DNA from: Branchiostoma belcheri
Taxonomy: Eukaryota; Chordata; Leptocardii; Amphioxiformes; Branchiostomatidae
Reading direction: 5' to 3'
DNA length: 64,000 nt
Assembly (NCBI RefSeq): GCF_001625305.1
Contig: NW_017804076.1
Span: 1,907,480 to 1,971,479, forward strand
The position numbers were made by a program, and so were the translations under genes. Positions 24,455 through 35,644 of the stretch are shown piece after piece; the stretch's first letter is position 1, and every line of letters begins with the position of its first letter. The notes under the pieces were generated by a model. The model did no database searches and was not told where the DNA came from. It saw only the letters and a list, made by a program, of their open reading frames with translations.

Positions 24455-25010
24455 CTGCAGAATATCTGCCAGGGTAACTAGTCTTTACCAGTCTTAAATC
24501 TGCTCTTCCTGTCTACCCATATCCCCTTAAAAGAAGACTAGAAATTTTGGAGAGGGTATAGCTACAACCGTCGGCGGATACGAAGACCAGAAGGTACGTT
24601 ACGATTTCCCTTCATTGAAAACAGTACCAGAATACCTGCCAGTGGTTATGTGTAACTAGTCTATACCACTACCAGTCTCATTTTTCTGTCCAACCATATG
24701 TTCCTTTAAGAAAGAAAGACAATTTGGAGACACTACAACCGTTACTGTAAAGACCAGAAGACTGGAAGGTACGTTACAATTTCCCTAGATTGTTGTGAAA
24801 ACACTAGCAATATCAGAATACCTACCAGTGGCGATGTGTGACTAGTTTATACCACTACCAGTCTAAATCTGTTCTCCCTGTCCACAATCCCCTTCAAAGA
24901 AGGATAGACATTTTGAAGACACTACAACCGTCCTCGCAAGACAGGAAGGTTAAACGTTAACGTTACTATCTTTCTGCATTGAAGTGTGAAAACGCTATAC
25001 CATGGCGTCC
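24455..25010 (+). repeat. Three tandem ~185-bp repeats with a conserved GTACGTTA boundary
   Basis: Units share CTAGT.TATACCACTACCAGT, CTACAACCGT and GGAAGGTACGTTACAATTTC. The first two end in a perfect splice-donor-like AAG-GTACGT, and the third has GGTTAA instead. A CCAAT-rich stretch precedes them (24380-24400, with TTGGCCAATGCACCAATCAG). Whether they are transcribed cannot be seen. Confidence 0.6.
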
Positions 25011-25724
25011 CGTTAGATATGAACGTATTACGGTTGAATATTGGCGGCTTTTATCAATGTCATTACTCTCGCTGACATAAAAGTCAATACGTCGACTTAT
25101 TATTCCTAACAAGGCCTTACGCTGCTACAGTATACGGTTTTCTAAGTATAGATTAAGCGTACAATGACATACTTTTGGAACCAACGTTAACAATATATTG
25201 GTGTCCGATGTTCTTGTGTATTGAAAATTTACCGTTCTAATTAAAAAATTACTCTATGTGTTCAATATTTGAAACAAAATGAGTACATGATACATAATAC
25301 TAATGAAATACAGTAATGAGGTCATAATTATATATACCACCATAAATAATTAGCGTTGGCAGATACCATTGCAAATTTACCGTTCAAAACATTGCTAGAT
25401 ATATTTAGGTATCTTTCTTACCATTGTCATTGAAGGATGAAAGTAGTACCACATTACATTGTTTTTATTATATACGAGCGAAATTAAGAATACGAAATAC
25501 GACTACCAATATTTCAAGATCAAGGTCAAAAGCAATAGCCTACAGAAACAGGCTTTAGGGGCTTTATTTTCCCCTTGAGACGTTTTCTGCTTCACTCAGA
25601 CTGTAAAGTCTGGAGGTTTATAAATATTTCACTCAAAAGAACGCTTCAGTGGGAGAATAAAACTCCCGCGAGGTTCCTAATTCCCGGAAACAACGCGAGA
25701 TTCCAGGATACAACGCGAGATGTG

Positions 25725-25805
25725 TGTAAGGCCATGTTGATTTGATTATATGGATGACATCCTCTGGGAACCCCCAAAACTGATGCGAGCGTGTGAATAC
25801 AAAAA
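25725..25805 (+). repeat. Short dispersed repeat, copy 1
   Basis: GGCCATGTTGATTTGATTAT then GGATGACATCCTCTGGGAAC. The reverse complement recurs at 54826-54900, and a diverged relative (AAATTTGATTATAAGGATGA) lies at 13970. Confidence 0.65.
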
Positions 25806-26619
25806 AGTTTGGCAAAAAAAGGTTGCTTTCATTATAAAATCTAAGTGGTCATGAATGTCACGAAGAAAGACAGGTAACATGTGCGTGACCAGATGTAGTG
25901 AATAATTACCTGAAATCTTGACCCAATGGGATGCTTCATTACACCTTACAAAAATTCAAATGTAACGGCTCTTTTTAAATGTCTAACAGTCAAATTTCAA
26001 ACGAAAAAGTTAGGTAAGTTTGACAAAATGAACATACTGGTATTCAAAACTAACTCATGATTGTCCTCTAAATATTTCAAACTAATTCAAAACATTGCAA
26101 TGATTGTCTTCTTTCATTTCATACTTACCAAAAGCTTAATACACACTCTTACACTGAAAAGTTATAATGCAGGCAGTACCCGTTAAATTGCACAATCGTT
26201 CAGTGACATTTCACTGGCTATAGTATTTGAAGTTCCTTGGTATTATCTGCTGATTCTAACTGTCGAAATGTCAGTTGATAATATTGGAACTCAAAATAAA
26301 TTAAAACCCCTTAGAATACAAAATAACTATTGATTGGCAACGGCTATACCAACATTGGGTTAGTCCAAAGCAATGACGTTTTTGTTCTAAGAAGTTGCAT
26401 ATGGTGGTGCTTTGACCTAGATACAGGACTTATCTGATATGGAAGATGACCAGAGCGCCATGTTTACGTTATCGGAAGCTACTAATGGCTTTTCAAATGA
26501 TAAGAGATCCGGACACTATCTAGAACATTTACTGCCTGTCGGAACTGATTAAGTCTACAGGAATCATAAGGCCTCTTTTCTCTTCTCACGGATTGGTCAG
26601 TTATAATTCAATAGATGTC

Positions 26620-27000
26620 ACTGGATGACAGGCAAAAAAGTCCTGACTATGCATGATGTACAAAATGACTAATAAACTGGTGGATGTACAAGTACCTAAT
26701 ACCATCTCAGAAAAGGAACAAAAAATAGCTAGAGTTATCAACCAAGGATTGAGGTGTTCAAAAACTCATTTTTCGTCAGGAACTATTGCAGAGTGGAACT
26801 CACTGCCACCAAGTACAGTAGGGGTATCATCAATAGATAGTTTTTAAACAATGTTTAGAGTTAGATGTTGAAGGGTTAGGTGTAACAAGTCGTTCGGTGT
26901 AATGTAGCCAGCTTCCGCCACGCCGCGTGCCTGCGAAGCTGGTGTGTTACACCGAGAGGCAGTTATCCCGGCTATACAGATACAGATATGACATAAATAA
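26620..27000 (+). mobile_element. CR1/L2-type LINE fragment with 3'UTR
   Basis: Encodes [13 protein letters not shown], then SGTIAEWNSLPPSTVGVSS and DSF, then a 3'UTR with GTTACACCGAGAGGCAG. It belongs to the same family as the copies at 3140 and 27775. It is 5'-truncated with small indels. Confidence 0.7.
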
Positions 27001-27169
27001 AGCATGAACGGTTAGGACATATATCATAACGCAAAATGACTCAATTGCTTACCATTATAATTTGATTCTAGCCCTATGACAGGCCTTTTAGTAACTGATA
27101 AATGGCAATGCAACAGTCCATAAAAATGAACTGTAGATATCATAATAGCTATAAAACAGATAACATAAA

Positions 27170-27565
27170 AATTTTACCTTCATACCACATAAAATGCATA
27201 GCTTGCCTACAATTCTAAATCTGTTTTTTTTTTTCATCTAAAACAGAAATATAACATTTATAAACTGTGTCAGAGATATATAGTTTGATCACTACAATTC
27301 TACAGTCTGAAAAATAAAGTAATAGATAAAGTAATAGATAATAGATAAAGTTTAGATATTTTAATGACTAACGCATCAAGATTATACCTTACTATACAAG
27401 GTTTTACTTTTGTTTATGGCAAATGAATAGATAAAGTTTTAAAAATTACCTTCATACCACATAAAATGCAAAGCTTAACTACAATTCTAACTGCTTTGGC
27501 CATCTAAAACTGTAATATAACCTTTCAGACAGTATTGGAGATATATAGGATGATCACTGCATCAC
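27170..27565 (+). repeat. Diverged direct duplication
   Basis: TACCTTCATACCACATAAAA occurs at 27176 and 27448. Both are followed by TGCA.AGCTT..CTACAATTCTAA and, later, GGAGATATATAG.-like sequence. Confidence 0.6.
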
Positions 27566-27774
27566 GTGATGAGACAATAAATGATTCATGTAATGACCTT
27601 GGGCACATGGGGGCTTATGGCGTGATCCATGTTGGTCACGTGACCACTCCTGGCTGTATCGTCTGCAACCGTTGTCATATGGAGAGAAATGAAATTAATC
27701 AGTATCAAGGCCGTTTCAAATATATATTTAGTTTTCAGGCATTACAAAAAGCACACACGTATCTTTTAGCATTT

Positions 27775-28125
27775 TTATCAATTCAATCAGTATTCCGGCC
27801 ATTCCAGACTATGTATGATGTACAAAATGACTAATAAACTGGTGGATGTACCAACTGCTAAGTACCTAATACCAGCCCAGAAAAGGACAAGAAATAGCCA
27901 TGCCTTCAAATATCAGAGTTATCAACCAAGAACTGAGGTGTTGAAGAGGGTATTTTCCAAGAACTATCATAGAGTGGAACTCGTTGCAACCAAGTACAGT
28001 TGGGGCATCATCACTAGCAAGCTTGAAAAATTAGGTGTAACAGGTTGTTCGGTGTTATGTAGCCTGCTGCTGTCGCGCCGCATGCCTGCCAAGTCTTAGC
28101 AGTATGTATAATGCCTGCCTACCTG
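27775..28125 (+). mobile_element. CR1/L2-type LINE fragment
   Basis: Encodes [34 protein letters not shown] and a frameshifted FSKNYHRVELVAT segment, followed by the family 3'UTR (AGGTGTAACAGG). It lies 0.8 kb from the previous copy. Confidence 0.7.
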
Positions 28126-28469
28126 CCTATGTGTACAGGCCAGGACCTGGCCCCTTGCTCCCCTTTGTCTGGTTTCTCCGGCCAGCTCTATAATAGCCTA
28201 AAGGAATATGCCCTGGTCTTATGTATGGGATTATATTAAACCCAGCAGAATCAATTTTTACTTGTCACTTAATCCAGGGGATTAACCATTGCCATGGGGA
28301 TGGATACAATTGCCCGTTGCAATCAGAATGTAAAATTTATCTTCTGTTATCCCTGGATTACGTTCAATGATGCCCTGATTTGGGTTTTGGTATCTGATCG
28401 GTTTTTGCATCCATCTACTTAGTATTTATCAAACAGTGCAACAGCCTAGAGGGTAGGGCACTTGCTTTA

Positions 28470-28842
28470 GCCAGTCACACATAGGCCTCCCGAACACTGC
28501 TGAATTCCAATCCCAATCATAGTTAGGAGTACATGTAGGTCAGGAGCAAGGTCAACTGTGGTTGGCTGGTGTTTGGCAAGGTCAGCTACTGTTCTGCTGC
28601 ACCAGCTGATGTTTTAAAATGTTTCAAACATCGGGTGTGGACGGGAGGTTGGGCCATGGTTTGCTGGTCGTTGGCTGGTATTCGAGAGTAGGTCAGCAGT
28701 TTTGGGGGCATATTTGGGGGTCAAATTTGACTCAAATTTGACAGAAATGTAGGCTTAGCCTAAATCTGGTCAGACTTTTCCCGAACTTCAGCCAACCTTG
28801 GATGGTTGGTGGTCGGGGAAGGTTCTGAATGTGTGACGGGCT
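28470..28842 (+). mobile_element. MITE family B, full-length copy
   Basis: About 375 bp bounded by an inverted repeat: GCCAGTCACACAT on the left and ATGTGTGACGGGC on the right. The interior is rich in GTTGGCTGGTG-type motifs and contains CAAATTTGACTCAAATTTG. It appears to interrupt a tRNA-like sequence (CTAGAGGGTAGGGC). Confidence 0.65.
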
Positions 28843-28849
28843 TTTGCAT

Positions 28850-29300
28850 TTCGTTCAATGTGATACCAATTGTAAACAGCTTTCTCTGCTTAGCACTCAC
28901 TAAGCACTCACACACAACATGAGAGAGACTGAAGAATGTATTTTAGTGTTAACTTTGGCATTCTGATAAAAACAAGTTTATTTGTGAACTCATTCATTTT
29001 AAACTATAATGGTAAGAGACAGTAACATACCATAAAGATGACCTATCATCTAAAATGTAATAAAGTGGTTTGTGCGTCTTAGTAGCCTTATCATTATCAT
29101 AAATGAGGTAGACTGTAAAATCACTATTTGTGAGTCTTTAAAAACACTGTTAAATAACCTTACTGATTCTAATACTGAAACTGAACATAAAAAAACTCAA
29201 CTCAAAATAACATAACAGCACAGTTAGTAGAACAGGCCATAGTTTGAACCTGAACACAAGGAACAAGCTGTACGTAGTAGACTTGAACTTTTAACTTGAA
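28850..29300. other. Intergenic AT-rich region
   Basis: Downstream of the photolyase poly(A) signal. No gene, and no repeat recognised apart from short direct repeats of TGAACCTGAA-type sequence. Confidence 0.4.
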
Positions 29301-29309
29301 CCTGAAACT

Positions 29310-29315
29310 TTTATT
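29310..29315 (-). terminator. Polyadenylation signal of the photolyase gene
   Basis: AATAAA on the - strand, about 125 nt downstream of the photolyase TAA stop. It is the nearest canonical hexamer in the right orientation. No cDNA is available to confirm use. Confidence 0.55.
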
Positions 29316-29439
29316 ATATTTCAAAAAGCAAATGGACAAACTGCTGGCAACATACCAGTAAAACAAAAAAAAAACCAATGCATCACTTGATGCAATGATA
29401 CATGTATATTTCTTTCTTCGCTTGACATACTTACATATG

Positions 29440-32400
29440 TTACTTACTTAAACACCTTTCTGTAAGTGTCACTACATCATAATCAGGCTTTTGTCTTCTG
29501 TTTGGTCCACTTGGCACATATTTAGACTGGTCTCTACTTGCCATAACCTGTAGAACAACAAAGAAAAGGGATCAGTCAGTGAAATCCATAAAACCTCAAA
29601 AGGTTATTGAAACTAGAAAGGCAGACACTATCTCATCTCGGGAGCAAATACAGCATATTTCAGTCCATCTCCCTCCCCATAAAAAGGACTGTTTTAAACT
29701 CACACCTGTGCAAAAGTAGAGCATTCCAAAATCCAAAACGCCAGGGGATATTTGAACACTCAACCTCCATACCAAGTTTCAGGTCATTTGACCCAAAGAT
29801 TTAAAGTTAAATGTTGTCCCATAGCCTTTTTCAGGGCATAGGGGCAGTAGCTTGTTAACCCAATGTGGTATTGGACTGCAGAGCCCATCTCTCTTTCTTC
29901 TACTGCCTTTTACTCACCCACTAAAATTGGGTACCCACTTTACACCTACATTGTAGGTTGAGTTAGAAAAGTCGAGTAAAGCAGCCTTTTCCAAGTACAA
30001 AACATCTAGCCAGGAATGCCCGTGACCTCTCAGCCTCATGTCTGCCAGCCTAACCATTCAGCCATTTGACACCACCAAAATAGATCTAATTTTGACCCAG
30101 TTTTGCTAAAAATGCAATGTTCCCAACCTAGAGTGACTGAAACAGTCTCCTTCTGCTCCTTGCGAACTTCCCGCATGATGTCCAGATTCCTCTGGCTGGA
30201 CTCCTTGTGGTCAACCATTGGGCGAGGGTAGTCCTTACCCACAATGCACCCTGCCTTCTCCTGGACTTTGCGGGGGGCCTTCCACGGCTCGTAGATGTAC
30301 TCCTTAGGGAAGTCCTTCAGCACTGGGAGGTAGTGCCTGTAAAATAAGAAAATAAACATGATTGACTTTTCCTTTTTCCTGCTTCCAAACACCAACAGAA
30401 CACCTACACTGCAATTATAGTGCACCTGGAAGTGATCATAATCAGTTGACTTCAAGTTCAAGTCATACAATACTTCCCAAAAAACAGGTTGGGACATCCT
30501 CACTTCGGCAGAGTTGACATTTATTTTTGGGACAGTGCTGGGACAATAGGAAGAAAAGTTAATATCGAGGCCTGTACCATAGTACAGGATTAGTAGTAGC
30601 TATACCGGGTAGTACTTTTGACCAAACCCCACCTGATGTATGTCCCCTTTGGGTCAGTCTTCTTGCCGAAGACCACGGGACTGTAGACACGGAAGTACTG
30701 ATGGAAGAACGCACTGGCGGACAGCCACATCCAGTTTCCTGCATTCAGACTCCAGTCTGCATCCAGAAGCAGCTCTTCAAATACCTGGGGATTGTCAGAA
30801 AGGGCAGTTGTATTAGGGCCAATCTTAAATATAGCAGTGTTCTTTCTAGTAAGCACACATCTTTTGTCTTTTGATGGAATTTGGGGAGTGTGTAAAGTGA
30901 TTGGCACACCTTCATGCCCTCCTCCCAGGAGATCCAGAGGTCCCCTCTGGTCAGGAAGCATGCCACAGCGTGCCGTGCCAAGTGGTGGATCCACCCCTCC
31001 TTTGTCAGTTGGGTCATGACAGCATCGATCCAAGGGAACCCGGTTTGGGCTGTAAAGACAGAAAACAAAAGAAATTTCAAGAAAAATCACAAGTAACAAG
31101 TAACAGGTTGGTCAAACATTGTTTACCAGGGACCCAGTTTTGACGTCACACTTCAGAGAAGCCACGTGTCTCACTGGGTCAGTCTATTGAAGAATACCAT
31201 AGTTACTGGTCAAAAGCTCTTGGTGAGAACAGTAGTTTAACTCTAAACATGTAACTACGTACATACCAACACAGATAAAGTTTCATGATAGGGGTTTGCT
31301 ATGTTAGTTGCTTATTGGCATTTATTTCTATCTCTAAATGAGCTAAAGAAATGGAGAACTCCAGACGTAACCCACCGTTTCTCCACCTGGTGAGATGTTC
31401 ACTGTTCTTGTTCCATGGGATCTGCAGACAGACCCTGTTGCCTGCCATCTGGCTGAAGTTAGGGGTGTGTGCCCCCGCCGTGTAGAAAAACTCCCTCCAG
31501 ATCAGCTGGCCATGCAGGGATACTGGAGGCTGGGAGTGGTTCTTGGCCTGAAAAATATTTAAAAAAATCATGAAAAATTCTTAAACTTCCTAAAGTTACA
31601 ATTTTTGCAGTTTCTGAGTGCCCAGAAAATTCAGACTTACCATCTGACAAGTAACCGGATGAAACATACCTTTCAAGAAAATATTGCTAGAGTAGAAAGT
31701 TAGAAACAATTCTTTGAAAGTACAGTCTACATATACATGTACATGTGTACATATACTGTACAGTTCTAATGTGTCATCTATTCCTACCTTCATTCATTTA
31801 ACTGAACGTACTACTACTAGTAGTCATATTTGCTACCTTTGAGTAGATCTTGTCTAGTTCATGGTAGAACAGCCGTGCAGACAGACAGCCCACAGTTATG
31901 TATGGACTCAGGACTGTGGTGCTGGGGAGTAGGGAGTTGGGCGATGTCTTTGGTTTCTCAAATTTCAGAACCCAGGTCTGGAATTACAACAAAATGGAAA
32001 TGGATTATTTAGATTAGATTACCAAACATCTCATTATGCATAATGCATAGCATGGCTCTATGTCAGCAAGTTTCATTCCTGTTTCAAACATGCATCAATG
32101 ACTTTTCATAAAAATAGAAGAATAATTCTAAAAGAAAAAAAGACAAGTTTCCTTTGTGCCAGTTACTTTGGAGTTTCTCTCAAATCGTCATTCTCAGCAT
32201 CTCTATAATTGTAAAAATTACAGCTTTATGATTTTCTAAACATAACGTTTTGCAAGACATTTTCTACCAGTAATTCAACAGTCTATTTAGTAGAAATGTG
32301 GGGTAAATACCCAAAATTCTATGACTGTTTCAATTTCTAGATGCTGTAAGAAATGACAGACAATACCAAAAACATGTAACATGTTTTAAATATGAAAGTG

Positions 32401-34331
32401 CTGTTGTTGTCTTTTGTTGGGAAGATAATATGTCAACAAAACTATACTACAGCGAAAAGAACTTGAACTAGAAGATACCTTGTCCTGCAGACTTTTCTCT
32501 AGTCTTTTTAGTCCCTCCGTTTCGCCTCCAACAAACTTGGCAGGATATTCACACCTCAATCCCAGCTCTTCTAGCGTTACCATATCAAACTTGTCATCTT
32601 GCAGGGCTTCTGGGGGGAGGGTACAGTTGGCAAAGTGCTCTGCCGTGGCTGTTTCCTTTTCCTTGGGAGGTTTGCCCATTTCGTTATAGACCTTTAGGAA
32701 CTTCCTGTATGTTAGAGGTGGTGTTCCTCCGTTCCGCTCTACAGTCCTACAGAGAAACAGAAACAACAAGAACATTAAAACATTAGGGGGGAGTAGAAAC
32801 ACAAAAATGGCTAGCTCCAGGGAATCAAACCTGGGCCACCAGCTAGAGAACCTGGCCATTACCTACTCTCCAAGCAGAGGTGAGAGGGAGAGAACGTAGG
32901 ATATTCCGACATGGCTAGCTAAGGGTGGCACATTTCCCTCTCTTGTGAGAGGGAAATGTGCCTCCCTTAGCTAGCCATGTCGGAATATCCTACGTTCTCT
33001 CCCTCTCACCTCTGCTTGGAGAGTAGCCATTACCCACCAACTGCTAGGCTAAAAGGTCCGAAACTGTTAAAAAGATCAGTTGGTGGCACTTTAAGATTAA
33101 CCCCTCCATTAAACTGTCCCTACTTTTCTTTTTAGATTCGTCCTCAAATCTATTCTAGAAATGCTAGTAGGACAACTCTTGCAAAACTAATTTTACAGTA
33201 TTGTAGTAAGTCTTATGAGTCCATAATAGGACTTCTGTTAACAAAGAAAGGGAATGTGACAAAAAGTCTTGGCACATAGATAACCTATAATTTATTATCA
33301 TGATAAAAAAAAGGCATAAGTTGAGTATGACTACTTTAGCTACCTTCCTATATTATGGTTAGTAAGATGAGATTTCAAAACCTGACTTACTGACCTTGGT
33401 ACTCGGTTTGGGAACATTTATTAGCATACAAGCAACAACTTGGAACAAAGCAATAAGACTTACATATCCTTTCATACTGAAAAACAATTCTTCTAATCAA
33501 TTTGTGTGTACAATGACACTAACCTGTCAATGTCATACAGTGTATGTGCCACATGATTGACAACCTCCACTCTCATGTCAGACGCAATCTTCCTCACGGC
33601 CGCGTCCCGGACACGGTGATGAGGCTCCGTGTCCACGTCGTGTGTCAGCTGCGTGATCTGCCACTTCCCGAAGTGTTCCCTGAAGAAGTCTTCGGTATTC
33701 CCACGTACGACAAACAGTCGCAGGCCGTAGTTTCTGAGACGCGTGTCCAGCTCTTGGAGACACTGTATGACAATGACAATGAAGTTTATTGCATATTCAT
33801 GCCCCAGTGGGGCTAAATGCACTCTTAAGTTACAAAAAAAGATTTAAGGCAAATGTTCTATCTATATCTAATTCTAAGCTGTACAAGTTTCTTCTCTCTT
33901 CTTTAGACATTTGTATACGAATTTACAGAGTTTTTCTAATACATCATGGTTAACTGAAGACAATATTTGTATGAATTATATTATCCTTTGTTAGATGCCC
34001 CATTTTTGTTCTAACTGTATTTCAACAACAAGGTAGGTCATAGATAGCTATAAAGTGGACACTCAACAATAAAGTGGACTTCATTTTCTATAGTATTCAT
34101 CACACAAAATTCCCCTTAAAATCATTAAGGGGAGTTATCTACCTGTATGACGAATCGCCACCAGTTGGCGCCGTAGCGGATATCGTGCTCCCTCATCCAG
34201 GCCTGGTCCACCACGTACACGGGGTAAACATGGCGGGATGTGCGGAGCGCGTGGAGAAGCGACGGGTTGTCGTGGAAGCGAAGGCCTTTGCGGAACCAAT
34301 GGATGGTGTTGTGTTGGACTTTAGTAGCCAT
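29440..34331 (-). CDS. phr6-4: (6-4) photolyase, cryptochrome/photolyase family
   Basis: Nine coding exons on the - strand, 5' to 3': 34331-34143, 33762-33524, 32746-32479, 31977-31837, 31547-31376, 31049-30910, 30784-30633, 30336-30144, 29547-29440. All phases agree and the sum is 1,602 nt, giving 533 aa, the usual size. The start ATG at 34331 is followed by [14 protein letters not shown], the photolyase N-terminal signature. Later come [33 protein letters not shown] (with the two catalytic histidines IHHLARH of (6-4) enzymes), [16 protein letters not shown] (FAD pocket and a Trp of the electron-transfer chain) and [14 protein letters not shown]. The last favours (6-4) photolyase over clock cryptochromes, which read FHCYCPVGFGRRTD there. 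It would repair UV (6-4) photoproducts using blue light. The weakest point is the exon 8 donor (ACT then gtttca) joining the last exon, which encodes a basic NRRQKP tail. Confidence 0.9.
29815..30075 (-). mobile_element. tRNA-derived SINE in the last photolyase intron
   Basis: On the - strand it has a tRNA-like head (AATGGTTAGGCTGGCAGAC), then AAAGTGGGTACCCAATTT, GAGTAAAAGGCAG and GAGATGGGCTCTGCAG. The same order occurs in the SINE at 60117. It explains why reading through the photolyase exon 8 donor adds a non-homologous tail. Confidence 0.6.
31125..31225. mobile_element. Family C fragment in a photolyase intron
   Basis: Shares TCAGAGAAGCCA, CACTGGGTCAGTCTATTGAA and ACTGGTC.AAAGCTCT with the element at 18829. 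The terminal repeats are missing. Confidence 0.6.
32863..33026. mobile_element. 164-bp foldback element with 7-bp target duplication
   Basis: Two 80-nt arms (32863-32942 and 32947-33026) are reverse complements with one mismatch, separated by TTGT. CCATTAC flanks both sides (32856-32862 and 33027-33033). It lies in the photolyase intron upstream of exon 32746-32479 and inside a tRNA-like sequence, of which GGAATCAAACCTGGGCC is the left part. Confidence 0.85.
33765..33900 (-). mobile_element. LINE 3' tail next to a photolyase splice acceptor
   Basis: On the - strand it contains a GCCCCACTGGGGC hairpin, then AATAAACTTCATTGTCATTG, the typical end of an L2/CR1-like element with a short tandem tail. 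The tail stops 4-5 nt before the acceptor AG of photolyase exon 33762-33524. Its 5' limit is unclear. Confidence 0.55.
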
Positions 34332-34344
34332 TACAACACAGCCT

Positions 34345-35085
34345 GAACAACAAAACAAGTTAGTAGATTAAAAATTTAAATCCCCATATAGAATAATAAA
34401 TTTCAAAACACATCAGATTATACAACTTCAAGGTTTAATTGTACTTTTAAAATTAGAGTATGCCAACTGAGCAGCGCCAAATGCAATGGGCCTACATCGA
34501 ATGGAAACACTTTTCCTTAAAAATTAGGTTACCTAAAACCAAGAAGATTTTAAACCTCCTTGCTAACACTTAACACGGGTTTACTAGTATACAAGAGAAT
34601 CCTTTGAACAAAATTTTCTCTTGTTCGTAATTAATTAATTTGTAAGCTCCTTCGTACAAAGATTTCTAAATACTATGTACGTCACGTTATGTTTTTTAGA
34701 CTGATGATGTTCTCTCATCTTAAAGCAAATTAAGCTTAAATAGACAGAACACGAAATTAATTTTCTTTTACTTTAGGCCGGTTACACAACAAAATACGCC
34801 ATGTTATGCAACAGGATCCTGTGCCCCCCTCCCCCTCAACTTTTCGTCTACTTTTTACTCGCGCGAAAGCGTTTTTCTATTCTATTCTTGCAATACTAAC
34901 CTATACTGCAATATATATACACTATATGATATACGTAAGAAGGTTTTTACCTTTCTTAAATACGGTGAAAGAACGAAGGAGTCAGAGTAGTTGTCCAAAC
35001 ACGCAAACGCTTCTGCCAGCTGTCGTCTGATATGCAAATCACTTCAAATGTCCCGCGCAAGGGGTTATGGGTCAAGGACACCGGA
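34345..35085 (-). promoter_or_regulatory. Probable 5'UTR intron and promoter region of the photolyase gene
   Basis: The first coding exon is preceded on the - strand by a convincing acceptor (gttgttcag, 13 nt before the ATG), implying a non-coding first exon. A matching donor (AAG then gtaaaa) lies at 34950. Upstream of it is a relatively G+C-rich segment with CpGs (about 34985-35085). An octamer-type motif ATTTGCAT is on the - strand at 35032-35039. The region faces the divergent MSP-domain gene 7 kb away. The transcription start is not defined. Confidence 0.4.
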
Positions 35086-35644
35086 AATACCATTGGTGTG
35101 TGTGTGTGGGGGGGGTTTAAGAAATAATCAATCCAGGATATTTGTAAATTTCTCCACTAATGATTATCCTAAATGTCGCTTACTGATTTGAGCTGAAAGT
35201 ATCAGGGGTTCGGGTTATATTTTTGGCTTGCTTGCTTGCTTTCATTCTTTTCAATTCTCTTGCTTTCTTACGACTCATAATAATGTTGCTTCAGTCATGA
35301 TGACTAATTCTGACACAACTCCTTGGTTACGTCACACATATTTCCCTTTAAACTAACTATAAGCCTACTGTTAACTCAGGCGCCATGCACCCTTCTAAAA
35401 ATCTGACTCCAGACTGTGAACTGTTTGCACCAGACATGTCGTCAGAAGTGGGGTTCAGACAGTTGTTACGACAATTACTGATAACTGTCGGAAGAAATGA
35501 ATGTCAAAACTTGAGGGGACTGTGGTAAAATTGTTCAAAGTGCACGGAACTAAGGACGTACTTGTTTACACTTGTGTTGGGCACAAAGGACAAATATTTT
35601 GTCCGTTTGTGGATAGTCGGCAGCACTATATGTGTGGAGGGAAT

